Shown: piece after piece, positions 1-11,133 of the stretch | Position numbering within the stretch: position 1 is the first letter of the stretch | Layout of the letters: each line of letters starts with the position of its first letter | Origin: Nipponacmea schrenckii | Taxonomy: Eukaryota; Mollusca; Gastropoda; Lottiidae | Direction: 5' to 3' | Length of the DNA: 64,000 nt | Assembly (NCBI GenBank): GCA_030562195.1 | Contig: CM060199.1 | Span: forward strand, 23,456,338 to 23,520,337 | The notes under the pieces: model-generated | What the model saw: only the letters and a program-made list of their open reading frames with translations | Database searches by the model: none | What the model was told of the DNA's origin: nothing | Made by a program: the position numbers and the translations under genes

Positions 1-1222
1 AGCCAATGCAGAGCCTTGAAAACTGGAGTTATGCGTTCTGTTGGTCTGGTCCTGGATATTATACGCACTGCTCTATTTTGGAGTCTCTGGAGTTTGGTCA
101 AGTTGTCGCTTGAAGTCCCAAACAGGGGACTATTACAGTAGTCCAGCCGAGACAGAACTAAGGATCTTGCCAAGGTTGCTGTTGTTTCTGGAGTGAAAAC
201 CAATGACCCAATGTTTCTAAGGTGAAAACTACACGTTTTGCTCAGGAAATTAACATGATTGTCACAAGAAAGATTTGAGTCAAGGTAAAATCCAAGATTT
301 CTCACACTATCATTTAAATGTATCGTGGATGAATCGACTGAAGAGTGGAAAAGTTGCACTTCTTAAGTCGTTTCTTTGAACCAAATACTATTGCTTCAGT
401 CTTGTCACTGTTTAGCTGCAACATATTATCTGACATCCAAGTCTTGACCTCGCACAGACAGCCTTTCATTTGTTCCAACATGTAGTCTTGACTTGCAGGA
501 TTCATCTCGCAATCAATGACTAACTGTGTATCGTCTTCGAAACAGTGATAGGTGACACCGTGGTCTAAAATAAGTTTTCCCAAGGGTCTTGTGTATAGAG
601 TGAACAGGATAGGTCCTAAAACTGACCCCTGTGGAACTCCACAGGTGAGTATGGAATCAGTAGATGATATGCCATTAACTTCAACATACTGAGATCTCCC
701 TGAGAGATAACTAGAAAACCACAATTGAGTCACATTATGTAGGCCATAGTCATGTTGGAGTCGACAAGTTAGGCGACCAGAATCGATCGTATCAAAAGCT
801 GCGGACAGATCTAGAAGAACCAACAAAGAAAGTTTCCCAGCATCAACAGAACGTTTGATATTATCCAGAACACAATTTAGTGCGGTTTCTGTGCTGTGTA
901 CTGCTTTGTATGCAGATTGGAACGTATCAAGGAGACCAAAGACTGATAGATGTTCAATCAGTTGTATTTTAACACATTTCTCCAAAACTTTAGACAGGAA
1001 GGGTAAATTGGAAACAGGACGATAATTCTTGAAATTTTCTGGGTCCAGAGATGACTTCTTTATTAGAGGCTTAACCACAGCCCTTTTAAATTTCAGAGGA
1101 ACTATACCATGGTTTAAGCTCAGATTGATAATCTTTGTGATGATAGGCAACAGAACATCGACAATACCACTCGTTAGAAGAAACTTCGTAGATATGACAT
1201 CCAAGGAACATGTTGTAGGCAT
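1..1222 (-). pseudogene. CR1/L2-like LINE reverse transcriptase fragment
   Basis: Minus-strand reverse transcriptase of a non-LTR retrotransposon, which would copy its own RNA at nicked target DNA. The 302-residue open part (314-1222) shows RT blocks in order: [13 protein letters not shown] (residues 66-78), [11 protein letters not shown] (137-147), [10 protein letters not shown] (195-204), then the active-site block. The canonical YADD box reads FEDD (228-231), so Tyr and Ala are both replaced. A one-base frameshift near 345-363 moves the C-terminal part (SVRNLGFYLD and LSRLDYCNS motifs) into another frame that runs to position 1 and leaves the window. The N-terminal endonuclease is absent upstream of 1222. 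Family assignment to CR1/L2 rests on [15 protein letters not shown] and on LYTRPLG. It is a dead copy; family confidence is good, clade confidence moderate. Confidence 0.85.
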
Positions 1223-1310
1223 GATAGACCAGAATCAATTCTGAGATATTCCTTCATACAACATTAATAAAGATAAATCCTAGATATAAATTCTTCACCC
1301 CTTTTCATGT

Positions 1311-1543
1311 TAATCCTACAGAGCGAAATAAATTCGAAAGTCTTGTAGAATTAACTAAGGGGGAATGGGGGGATTTTGTTGGTATAAATCGTGATAATAA
1401 TATATTATGGAGATCATCCAAATTTTTATCTCAGGGTAGAACTCCAACAATATTATAAAAATGAATGATTTCATATCAATTCTTTCCCTTTATTGTTAAC
1501 CTACAGAGCGAAGACAAAGTCGAAAGTCTCGTAGGATTAACTA
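1311..1543. repeat. Pair of ~47-bp direct repeats, each an imperfect hairpin
   Basis: Two diverged copies (1311-1356 and 1496-1543) share CTACAGAGCGAA...TCGAAAGTCT and end in ATTAACTA. Within each, CCTACAGAGCG and the later CTCGTAGG are partly complementary. They are about 185 bp apart. Origin unknown; possibly the edges of a small non-autonomous element. The rest of 1223-1950 shows nothing I recognise. Confidence 0.45.
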
Positions 1544-1949
1544 GGAATATGCGATTATAAGGTTATATAAAGATGAATACAATGAATGATTTATACCACA
1601 AAATTAATATATTAAGGATCAAGGATTTACCTTCATTAATGTTATATGTTAGAAATTAAAGAAAAAACTGGTGTATCACAAATTTCCTCTCATGTTATTT
1701 TCACTCTTTTCATCTACCTTCTCAAATCTTGTTTCCACCATCCTTTTGGTCAGAAAGATAGAATTTGGAATCGGTGAGTGAAAACACTTGAAGTTTGAGT
1801 ATAACGACATAGAAACACAACTTGAAGAACACTTTCCTTACCCCGACATCCTGACTATCAAAATATCTCAATCAAAATCCGATAATCCCTTCATTAGACA
1901 GATTAATTAACGAAAAACATAGACCACTTATAAAACCCTGTTATTTGTT

Positions 1950-2261
1950 TCAAAATGGCTTCCTGAACTGAGTGCAACAGCTGTCACCTACTGCGCAGTA
2001 AATAAATAAAGTTCTAGAATATTCTAGAATGTTTATTGTTAAGAGAATATTGATTAAACAATTTTAATAATGTAGCAGACGAATTTATTCATTATATATC
2101 TTGAAGTTTAAAGTGAATGTTTATTAAAGACATTTTTTGGTTATTTAAAAGGGAGGGCGGGTGGGCAAATAGTAGTATATGAGCTTACAGATATCAGGTA
2201 GCTAGGAGCAGAGCAGAGCGAAGCGGAGGGGTGCCGGATATCTGTAAGCTCATATACTACT
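1950..2261 (-). mobile_element. Polinton-like terminus with hairpin palindrome (P1)
   Basis: A 91-bp hairpin (2171-2261) has perfect 25-bp arms starting AGTAGTATATGAGCTTACAG and a ~41-bp GC-rich loop. Read on the minus strand it is followed by a pyrimidine-rich tract, AACCAAAAAATGTC, and the start of a short reading frame (MSLINIH...) that stops after 13 codons. About 200 bp of this sequence is also present after hairpin P3 (49081-49330). The outer end begins 5'-AG, as Polinton termini do. Inference: the outer end of a Polinton-like element extending toward lower coordinates and cut off around 1950. It could instead be a MITE carrying the same palindrome. Confidence 0.55.
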
Positions 2262-3690
2262 AGCATCTGTGCTTAAACAGCCAGTTAGAGCACCTGGTGG
2301 ACGAAAATCTTAACTTTCTGCAAACGTTAGACAATTGATAACCTATTTCCTTGAGAGGCCAGATATTTCTTACAAATGCCCATGTTGGAAATAAAATTAT
2401 ATTTAAATTTAAATGATGATAAAACTTATAAAACTAAACTAAAGAATTTGATGGATGGATTAACCCTCTCAAATCACAAGTTTGTTGTGCCGAATCGCCC
2501 AAGAGCATTGATGTATTTGCTGTCCTGGAGAAAATGTCATAGAAGAAATTTTAATATTATTGAACTTGTTCCTTAAATTCACCAAAAAAAACAGTTTTGT
2601 ATTATATATGGTACAAATATGAATTTTGATAGTTTAGTTGTAGTTAGAGATCAGCTTGATCATTCAAAGTTATTATTTCTGTCTGCGAACTCCATTCAGG
2701 ATTAAGGTCAATTATTCAAATGTATCTGAAGAAATGACAAAACCATTTAAGGCTTTGTTTACATTGTTGTCTTACATATTTGGATAGGGGAGAGTGAGGT
2801 AAGTTGAGCCATTCTGTGAAAGTTGGACCCTGGAGACCAATCATTTGGAATGAGACAAATAAAACACATGACTGAAACAACATCTATATATCCTTAATTG
2901 AATGATATGCCACTTTATAAGAAAGTAACTAAACATAATATCTGATGATGAGTCGAACATACAAATATCTTTGGCTCAGTTACCCCTTTGCAAAGGCAGA
3001 TTGAGCCACCAAAGTGGGTTAAGTTTAAGCGGGGCAAAATGATCCACATAAATTATGCAAAAAACAATTAGAAAAATAACTAAATTAACAAGTAAATGTG
3101 AAACTTCACATAAATGCAGCTGTAAAATTTAATAAAAGCTTGTATTGAAATCGAGATCATTCCAGATTCCACTCAATTAAATCATTGAAAATATGAATTT
3201 TTGAGAGAATTTTTTCTGTGGTTTAGGAAGTAGCTTTACTTCATTCATCATCAGTTTTGAAATAAAAAGTCAGTTTATTAAGATGTACATCTGATTGACC
3301 CTTTCTTAAAAAACGACCTTCACATTCTGTACCACTGACTTGGTTGATTATTCCGACAAAGTACCTTGTTCTGTTAATCCCCTAGAATTTTACATAGCAA
3401 AATCTACATTTGCAGGTTTTAAAACCTAACTATTATTTGAGACATCAGGATCTACCTTATCACATTCATCATAGGTGCCTGACTCATCGTGGACTTAAAG
3501 AATTACTATTGTCACTACTGGTACTTGGATCATCCAATATTTCATCAGCTTTTTTATATTTATTTTTGGTATTTACCTTTGATTTTTTTGTATCTCTGGT
3601 CATGGTCATCTCTTCAATTTGATTTTTTTCTGGTGTATCAGTCAAAATTCTTGTTTTAACCCTTCTGTTGTTATTGTTTTTTTTTTACAA
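2262..3690. other. No gene recognised
   Basis: AT-rich sequence with only short ORFs and no convincing domain. A motif GAGGTAAGTTGAGCC near 2790 is echoed by a weaker 'TTGAGCCACC' stretch near 3000, which may be an old dispersed repeat. Confidence 0.4.
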
Positions 3691-4272
3691 GGCCCTGCAA
3701 ACGCATTTTCAAAAACAAGGGCAATAACTGATATTAATTTTTTTTCGATTTGACTGGTTTTGAATAGGCTTCATCCTTGGGTGATAACAAATACTCAGGC
3801 CAAGTTTCATTAAAATCCATTAAAAATTGTTCTCTCAAGAGTGTTTACAAGCTAAAATTGAACGCGTTTTCAAGAACAAGGGCAATAACTCATACTAAAT
3901 GTTTTTCGATTTTGCTGATTTTCGATAGGGTTTATCCTTGAGTTATAACATACTCTCACACCAAGTTTCATCAAAATCGGTCAAGAATTGCACGTTGTAG
4001 AGTGTTTACGAGCCATTCAAGAACAAGGGCATACTAATTTTTTTTCCGATTTCGCTGATTTTCAATAGGGTTCAGCCTTGCGTGATCATAAACACTCATA
4101 TTAAGGTTCATCTAAATCCGTCAAGAATTACACCGTGTAGAGTGTTTACGAGCAATTGTGGACGGACGGACGGACGGACGGACCCGACCGACGGACCGAC
4201 CGACGGACCGACCGACGGACGGATGTGGGTGACGACAATATACGCCCCCCATTTCATGTGGGCGTATAAAAA
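3691..4272 (+). mobile_element. Pearl/HINE-like repeat element, 5'-truncated (H1)
   Basis: About three ~160-bp diverged tandem monomers (AAGGGCAATAACT...TTTTCGAT...CATCCTTG...CCAAGTTTCAT...GAGTGTTTAC) are followed by a GGAC/GACC microsatellite (4158-4223) and a 3' hairpin in which ATACGCCC pairs with GGGCGTAT, ending in TATAAAA. Same order as H2 and H3 but lacking the 5' terminus. The architecture (tandem core, tetranucleotide tract, terminal hairpin) matches what is known of molluscan pearl elements, now usually regarded as non-autonomous Helentron derivatives. It encodes no protein. Confidence 0.7.
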
Positions 4273-4867
4273 TGCAAACCCGAAGGAAATCGATTAAAAA
4301 TTGCGAATTCTACAGCCACTGACTGACTTTTTTTTAAACATGTTGCAACGCAGCACTTCCGGTTTTGCAAAAATGTTCCAATTAATATTCATTTACAACG
4401 TTGCCACTATAGAAGGTCTAGGAAAGTTGAATAGTTGCTGCAACTACTGTAGACTAAGAGCAGGAAAGTGTGGAAAAATCGAAAAAAAAAAAAAAAAAAA
4501 GAATTGGCAAACTGAAAACAAACTGGAACTTTGCTGAAAGCAAAGTCCCACAAAAAGACATTTCGAAAAAAACATTGAACGCACTGCAATAAGGATACCA
4601 AAAATATGATCTAGCTACAGATTTTATTCTAACAATACCCAAATGTTACTTTACACGATTAGATCATTACTAACAGATCATTAGTATACATAAAATAATA
4701 AATTTCTTATTCACAAATATTACTATCAACATTTTCTAATGGTAATCTTGATAACTCTTTGCGTGCTAAACACGAGAACCTTTTACTTTTTAAAGAAGTT
4801 TTCCTTGAATACGAAAGTATTTTACACAAAAATTTGTCCCAATTTGTCGTCTGTTGTTGATAACGAA
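4273..4867. other. No gene recognised; A-tract
   Basis: Contains an A-run at 4482-4500 and small overlapping ORFs on both strands that look like chance frames. It may include the untranslated 5' side of the adjacent piggyBac copy, but no terminal inverted repeat was found. Confidence 0.35.
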
Positions 4868-6240
4868 AATGTCTGACGCTCCTGTCAAACAAAGTACACC
4901 ATACAACTAATGATGTTTTGCTTGAAATTTTTGCCGACGAAGACTCAGATAATAATCATTTTAATAGTGGATCCGACTGTGATTCATCCGATAGATAAAA
5001 TGAGGAAACTAATGATGAGGAAGCGCTCAACAACAACGAGAGACAGCCAATCGATAACGGACCACCACTTGCAAATATTGCACCAGCTGTCAATGTCAAC
5101 AACTCGAATAATGGTAAGTAACGGATTTAGACAAAAGAAGATGATACACCTAATGTTTCACAATTTTCTGCAACACCTGGACTGAAGATCGAACCTGAAA
5201 ACCCCACCGATAAAGGTAATTGTTTACAATGGTTGACGCTATTTCTTACGGATACACTGATCAACAACATCGTTGAAGAAACCAATATTTATGCCAACTA
5301 GTACTTCGATGAGAATCCTGATTTGAAGAAATTTTCCAAGGGTCAGAAGTTGAAAACTATTGTCCTTTTACACTTTTGGGAAATTTTTAGCTTTACTTTT
5401 CAACACAGGGATAGTTAAAAAACCAAATATTCAGATGTATTAAAACTTTCTACACCTTTTTATAGTCAAACCATGTCCAGAGATGTTTTTTTTACTTGTA
5501 TACAAATTCTTACATTTTAATGATAATTCTAAGCTTCCTGTAAATTTTGATGATAGATTGTTTAGAATTCGACCTGTGTATGATTATATTGATTTCAGTG
5601 TGTTTATATACCTTTACAGAATTTATCTTTAGACGTTTAGATTTTCGAGTTTGCAAGAAGCCTGACAAGTATGGAATGTAAGGTTATATTGTGTGAGAGT
5701 GAGAGTGGATATTGTTATAACTATGACATGTATTGTGGTATAAGTAGGAGTGTTCAACAGATTTGTCGTGGACTTTTGAAAGATTTATATGGTTTTGGTT
5801 ATCAACTTTACATGGATAATTTTTATAACACTGTTGATCTTGCTAATCTTTTGCTATCAAATTCTATATATATTTGTGGAACAATTTGAATGAACCGTGG
5901 ATTTCCTAAAGATCTTCGACAAGAAGCCGACCAACTAAAGCGGGGAGAAGTTGTTTTTCGAAGAAGTTACAAACATTTTATGTCTGACATTGATCATTTG
6001 GATCAGATGACAAAATATTATCCATGTACTAGAAAAACAGTGAAAAGAACAAAAAAATTTGTTTTATATTTTTTTGAAATTTGTTTGTTTAATGCCTTTG
6101 CTTTGTATAATAAATTTCATGGTGGACAAAAAATTTCCCTATTGGATTTTAGACAGACAGTTATTGACACTATTATTTCTTCTTTAAATTCTGGAGATCA
6201 ATATGTGTCTGATGATGATAAATTAGCCACCCCATTGTAA
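4868..6240 (+). pseudogene. piggyBac-type transposase, decayed
   Basis: Remnant of a DDE transposase of the piggyBac superfamily, which inserts at TTAA. An acidic N-terminal part (4868-5110; FADEDSDNNHFNSGSD) is followed by LFLTDTLINNIVEETN-like sequence near 5240 and by the catalytic-core region in two frames: 5671-5889 (GYQLYMDNFYNTVDLANLL) and 5890-6240 (NRGFPKDLRQEADQLKRGE, then DQMTKYYPCTRKTVKRTKKF). Lesions seen: a one-base insertion near 5677, a stop at 5887-5889 where the family normally has a coding residue between GTI and NRGFPKDL, and further frame changes between 5190 and 5640. No TTAA-flanked termini were identified. The piggyBac assignment is firm; the copy is certainly non-functional. 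Confidence 0.85.
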
Positions 6241-6686
6241 AAATTTACGTTTACGTCACGAAGAAAGTTTTATCAAATACTTAGCAACTACATCACTGGG
6301 AGGATTAAACGACCAAACTTAAATCAAAAGCCACTAAAAGAAAATGGATCACCTACATGAATCACCTATGCGGACGATGCTACATTCAACCATTCAATTT
6401 GTACAAGCACATCCCCATCAGACATAACACTGGTAGCAACAACATAAAAGAGTCGAACTATACTAAAAGGAACAAGAAAAGAAATCTCAAAGATATGCAA
6501 GTTCCCACAACCTGCAGTCCAGAAAAACCTTAGACTTGGCTTCCACCATTTGAAGCCAGGAGAAGAAAGAGGATGGAAAGAGCACCAACCCTTCAAACTC
6601 AAATCCCGATACCACAATACAAGAAGTTCAAAAATAAGATCCCAGTCATTCTGCCGATCGAACATGTACTATACCATCATCAGAAT
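6241..6686. other. No gene recognised between piggyBac and Ty3-A
   Basis: A fragment near 6340-6400 can be read as 'TYADDATFN', resembling an RT box, but flanking RT motifs are missing, so I do not call it. The Ty3-A left target-site boundary lies at 6686/6687. Confidence 0.3.
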
Positions 6687-6831
6687 TGTTGTATCATGTG
6701 ATAACCACTCGCGTGACGTAATTGATGTACGGTCTATTTAGCATGTCATTCTTATATGTAATATTCATTCTGAGTAAAGCTGTCCTCCATGAACATTGTG
6801 TTTATAGTCACACCAACATAAAACTATAACA
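6687..6831 (+). repeat. Ty3-A 5' LTR (145 bp)
   Basis: Starts TGTTGTATCATGTGATAACC and ends TATAACA, i.e. TG...CA. The first ~50 bp reappear at 13035-13084, right after a purine tract (AATCAGGGGGA), as expected for the paired 3' LTR. Immediately downstream is a candidate primer-binding site. Confidence 0.8.
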
Positions 6832-6846
6832 TGGTGCCAGAAGTGG
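6832..6846 (+). promoter_or_regulatory. Ty3-A primer-binding site
   Basis: TGGTGCCAGAAGTGG directly follows the LTR end, the position where a tRNA 3' end pairs to prime minus-strand synthesis in LTR retroelements. The TGG start complements the CCA tail; the tRNA species (possibly Leu-type) is a guess. Confidence 0.65.
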
Positions 6847-7114
6847 TTTCAAGTACTCTTTAGCGCCATACGGTTTAGTATTTTACACAGTTACCACAAG
6901 AAGCCTGTTAATGGTTTAATTTCTGACAGAATTGCTGTGAAAATATCATCAAAATAAGTGAAACCGTGACGTTGTGCTGGTGTGAAAAGACTGGATAACC
7001 ACATCAAACATTCCAGCGTGCCGAATTTTCATCGTACTACATGTCTTTTGTTTACACCCGAACTTACTTTGATTGTTGAATTTATTGTTTTTCACCTTGT
7101 CTCGCATACCTGAG

Positions 7115-7890
7115 ATGGATTGGCCACACCCTGATTTTGCAGAAACATTTTCATTGTTCAAACAAACTATTCTTCTGTATTGTGCTGAAGAAGGATTTCC
7201 CTCAAGATCAAACGTTGAATCGGTAATGAAGGACTTTGCCAATTGAATGCCTGTGGATTATTGGAAGATGATTTAAAGTTACCTGTCACACTATGGGAGT
7301 TATTCAAGAAACAGTTGAAACTTCATGTTAACTTTCGAGTTTATCGTTTGGAGCTGATGCAGTTTCGCCAAGAACCAGGAGAAAATATCGACAATTTCGT
7401 AACACGATGTAAGACTTTGGCTATAAAATGTGACTTCGAAGGCAATTAGTTGCAAGGAAGAATTCTCGCTGATTGCCAGTACCCCATTTGAATCCTTCAG
7501 AAGAGATCTTTTAGGCAAAGATAAAGACTTCACTTTTGCAGAAGCTCTCGTCAAAGGTAGGAAGTATGAAGCTCTGGCGGCAGGCCACCAACAAATTGAA
7601 CATCTTCAGAAACCCGCCACATCCACGAAAACAATTGACTAGGATCCACTAAACCTTGTCAAAACTGTGGTCTTAATCACAAGTTTAAGGAGTGTCCTGC
7701 ATACCTTGATACCTGTGGATATTGTGGTAATAAAGAACATTGACAGAAGTTTTGCAGGAAACCGAAACGTGATGGAAACCCAAGGGGTCGATCGAAATCA
7801 AGAAGTGGCAACCCCACCCATTTTTGGAAACCATCACAGAAACGAAACAAACTTCAAACACAACCTCGTCCTGACAGCACAGATGAAAAT
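7115..7890 (+). pseudogene. Ty3-A gag (capsid and zinc-knuckle nucleocapsid), broken
   Basis: Structural polyprotein fragment of the Ty3/mdg4 (gypsy) group. It starts at ATG 7115 (MDWPHPDFAETFSLFKQ). A stop and frame change near 7240 lead to a capsid-like stretch (7243-7449: YRLELMQFRQEPGENIDNFV), another frame change near 7447, then 7450-7642 (IASTPFESFRRDLLGK, ALVKGRKYEALAAG). The nucleocapsid part (7645-7770) shows a CQNCGLNHKFKEC knuckle and a second, CGYCGNKEH-X-QKFC, with a stop codon inside it. It assembles virus-like particles in live relatives. Here at least three lesions prevent that. Neighbours are the 5' LTR and the protease, in normal Ty3 order. Confidence 0.8.
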
Positions 7891-8167
7891 GTGGATAGTA
7901 TAGACTCTAGTAACCATCCAAGTGACAATTATTCCATGTCATACTATTCTGTAACTGTCTACAGACAGTGCCTTGACTCTGTTGACCAGGAGTCGATCTG
8001 CAACAAAGCATTCACAACCTTACAGTTTAGAGGTTCAAAATTGCAAGGAACTCGTAATTTAACCTTGAAAGTGGACACTGGTGCTTCTGGAAATACCTTA
8101 CCTATTAGAACATTCCGTCAAATGTATGGAGATATACCCATGAAATCCATTCTCAAACCAAATGAGA
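7891..8167 (+). pseudogene. Ty3-A aspartic protease, cut by H2
   Basis: Retropepsin-like segment with the catalytic box LKVDTGASGNTLP around residues 60-72 of this frame, preceded by a linker. The fold needs about 100 residues, but the frame is broken after ~93 residues by the H2 element at 8168; the last codons read are from H2. The first half of the reverse transcriptase, including its catalytic YxDD, is missing on the far side of H2, so sequence was lost as well as interrupted. Confidence 0.75.
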
Positions 8168-10299
8168 AGATAGCTTGCCAGGCAAGGTAATATACGCCCA
8201 CTGGCAGCATTTATTTCAAATAAAAACTTTTCAGTAAGGTTACAATAAGTGGAATGAAATATTCAACCTTCCAAACTATTTTTTTTGTAGGGTCTCTAGT
8301 TTCATTAAAAACTGTCAAGGATTGTACCTAATAACAACTCATTAAATATTTTTCGGTATTTTTATGATTTGCAATAGGGTTCACCCTTAATAATATTTTG
8401 ATATTTTTAATTTTTAATAAGGCTCATCCTTGGTTGATATTAAACATTTTCAGCGAGTTTTGTCAAAAAGGAATGTTTAGAGTGTTCACAAGCCAAAAGT
8501 TGCAAGCGTTTTTGAAAACAGGCGCAATAACTGACACTAAATATTTTTCGATTTATCTGATTTTCAATATGGTTTATCTTTGTGAGAAAACAAATTCTAA
8601 AGCCAAGTTTCATCAAAATCCATTCAAAATTGTTCTTTCTAGAGTGTTTACGAGTTAAATTGAACGCGTTTTCAAAAACAAGGGCAATAACTTGCACTAA
8701 ATATTTTTCGATTTTCAATAGGGTTAATCCTTGGGAGACAACAAATACTCCAGCCAAGTTACATCAAAATCCATTAAAAATTGTTCTTTCTAGAGTGTTT
8801 ACAAGCTAAAATTGAACGCGTTTTCATGAACAAAGGCTATAACTGACACTAATATATTTCTATTTATTTGATTTATAATAGGGTTCATCCTTGGGTAAAA
8901 ACAAATACTCAAGCCAAAGTTAATCAAAATCCATTAAGAATAGTTCTTTCTAGAGTGTTTACAAGCTAAAATTGAATGCGTTTTCAAGAACAAGGGCAGT
9001 AACTCATACTAAAAAAATTTTCAATTTCGCTGATTTTCAATAGGTTTCATCCTTGAGTTATAACACACTCTCAAACCAAGTTTCATCGAAATCCATCAAG
9101 AATTGTGCCATGTAGAGTGTTTACGAGACAAAAATCGAACGCGTTTAAAAGATCAAGGGCAATAATTCATATTGGATATATTTTGATATTTTCAATTTTC
9201 AATTAGGCTCATCCCTTGCGATATCCAACAATTTCAGTGAGTTTTGCCAACATTGGTCATGAAGAGTGTTTATTAGCCAAAAAGTTAAACCCGTTTTCAA
9301 ACACAAGGGCAATAACTGACACTAAATATATTTCGATTTATTTGATTTTCAATAAGGTTCATCCTTGGGTAAAAACAAATACTCAAGCCAAGTTTTATCA
9401 AAATCCATTAAGAATTGTTCTTTCTAGAGTTCTTACAAGCTAAAATTGAACGCGTTTTCAAACACAAGGGCAATAACTGATACTAAATATTTTTCGATTT
9501 AACTGAATTTCAATAGGGTTCATCCTTAGGTGATTACAAATACTCATGCCAAGTTATGTCAAAATCGCTCAAGAATTGTGACTTGTAGAGTGTTTACAAG
9601 GCAAAAATCCAACACATTTTATAGAACAAGGGCAATAATTCCTATTAAATATATTTCGATATGTGCTATTTTCAAAAGGGTTCATTCTTGGGTGATATTA
9701 AACAATTTCAGCAAGTTTCGTTAAAATCGGTCAATAACTGTGCTTTGTAGAGTGTTTACAAGCTAAAAATTGAACGCGTTTTCAAAAACAAGGGCAATAA
9801 CTGATATTGATTTTTTTTCGATTTGACTGGTTTTCAATAGGCTTCATCCTTGGGTGATAACAAATACTCAGGCCAAGTTTCATTAAAATCCATTAAAATT
9901 GTTCTCTCAAGAGTGTTTACAAGCTAAAATTGAACGCGTTTTCAAGAACAAGGGCAATAACTCATACTAAATGTTTTTCAATTTCGCTGATTTTCGATAG
10001 GGTTTATCCTTGAGTTATAACCTACTCTCACACCAAGTTTCATAAAAATCGGTCAAGAATTGCACGTTGTAGAGTGTTTACGAGCCATTCAAGAACAAGG
10101 GCACAAACTCATACTAATTTTTTCCGATTTCGCTGATTTTCAATAGGGTTCATCCTTGCATGATCATAAACACTCAATTTAGTTTCATCTAAATCGGTCA
10201 AGAATTACACAGTGTAGAGTGTTTACGAGCAATTGTGGACGGACAGACCGAGGGATGGACGGATGTGGGTGACGACAATATACGCCCCCCATTTCATGT
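8168..10299 (+). mobile_element. Pearl/HINE-like repeat element inserted in Ty3-A (H2)
   Basis: Starts AGATAGCTTGCCAGGCAAGG (itself containing the CTTGCC/GGCAAG dyad) followed by ATATACGCCC. It has about 12-13 diverged monomers of ~160 bp (each with GAACGCGTTTTCA, AAGGGCAATAACT, TTTTCGAT, CATCCTTG, TAGAGTGTTTAC), a short GGAC-type microsatellite at 10237-10262, and ends near ATATACGCCCCCCATTTCAT. The terminal GGGCGTATAAAA half of the 3' hairpin, present in H3, is missing here. No coding capacity. It is very similar throughout to H3, 5.7 kb away in the same orientation. Confidence 0.8.
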
Positions 10300-11025
10300 C
10301 TGTTCATTTCAGACAAATGTATCATAAACAGCAGAGAAATACCCTTCTTTGGCAACCTGTACACAGATCATGGCATCATACCCAATCCTAATAAAATACA
10401 TGATATCCAAAGAATGCCTACCCCTCAAACCAAACACGATCTCCAACGATTTCTTGGGGTGATGACTTACCTCAGTTCATATATACAAAACTACAGTTCT
10501 GAGAGTCAGCCACTGCGTGATCTCATTCGAAAAAATGTACCCTTTGAATGGTCAGAAGATCACCAAAACTGTTTTGAACGAGTCAAATCACTCATTACAA
10601 CCGAATCTTGTTTGTCCTGCTATGATGTCAATAAACCTCTAATCCTAGAAGTAGATGCCAGTCAGAAAGGAGTTGGAGCAGTACTTCTTCAGGAAAAGCC
10701 GATTGCCTTTGCATCCAAATCCTTAACACCAACTCGAGCAGCCTATTCAAACATCGAACAAGAAGCACTTGCCTTGGTGCATGGTATTAATTGGTTCCAT
10801 GTCTATCTATACGGCAGATGTTTCACAGCCATCACCGATCACAAACCACTTGTGATGATCCGTCAAAAACCTATTACCAGTGCACCACTTCGTCTCCAGC
10901 GCATGTTTTTGAAAGTAACTGGCCATGATTTTGACTTTGTCTATAAACCTGGGCCAGAACTAGTCCTACCAGATACACTAAGCCGATTGCCCAACCCAAA
11001 GAGTGAGATAGATACTTCTGGATGA
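10300..11025 (+). pseudogene. Ty3-A RT connection and RNase H
   Basis: C-terminal reverse transcriptase and RNase H of a Ty3 Pol. The sequence begins just before a PNPNKIHDIQRM stretch and continues with RFLGVMTYLSSYI (RT thumb), FEWSEDHQNCFERVK, then RNase H with its acidic residues in LEVDASQKGVGAVL, NIEQEALAL, TDHKPL and PDTLSRLP. It would degrade the RNA strand of the RNA:DNA hybrid. The RNase H frame is intact over 203 residues, but the RT palm with YxDD is absent because of the H2 insertion and associated loss. Confidence 0.85.
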
Positions 11026-11133
11026 ACGTATCGAGACATATGTAATTGATAGTGTCAACTTTGACCTGATCAATTTTGGTACAACGAAACAAGATCAACT
11101 ATGCAGCGAGACAACTGCTGATCCTGTACTTAA

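Noticed and set aside
2376..2576. 66-codon ORF as a gene
   Set aside because: Low-complexity AT-driven frame without domain, start context or conserved neighbour.
6290..6420. RT fragment with YADD
   Set aside because: Only the four-residue box and a few flanking residues fit; other RT blocks are absent and stops intervene.
9216..9443. Repeated ~75-residue ORFs in H2 and H3 as a gene family
   Set aside because: They recur with the monomer period, differ in frame between monomers and include the GAGTGTTTAC motif as 'RVFTS'; they reflect DNA repeats rather than proteins.
8168..10299. CRISPR-like or satellite array
   Set aside because: Units of ~160 bp diverge gradually, there are no unique spacers between constant repeats, and defined termini show a dispersed element.
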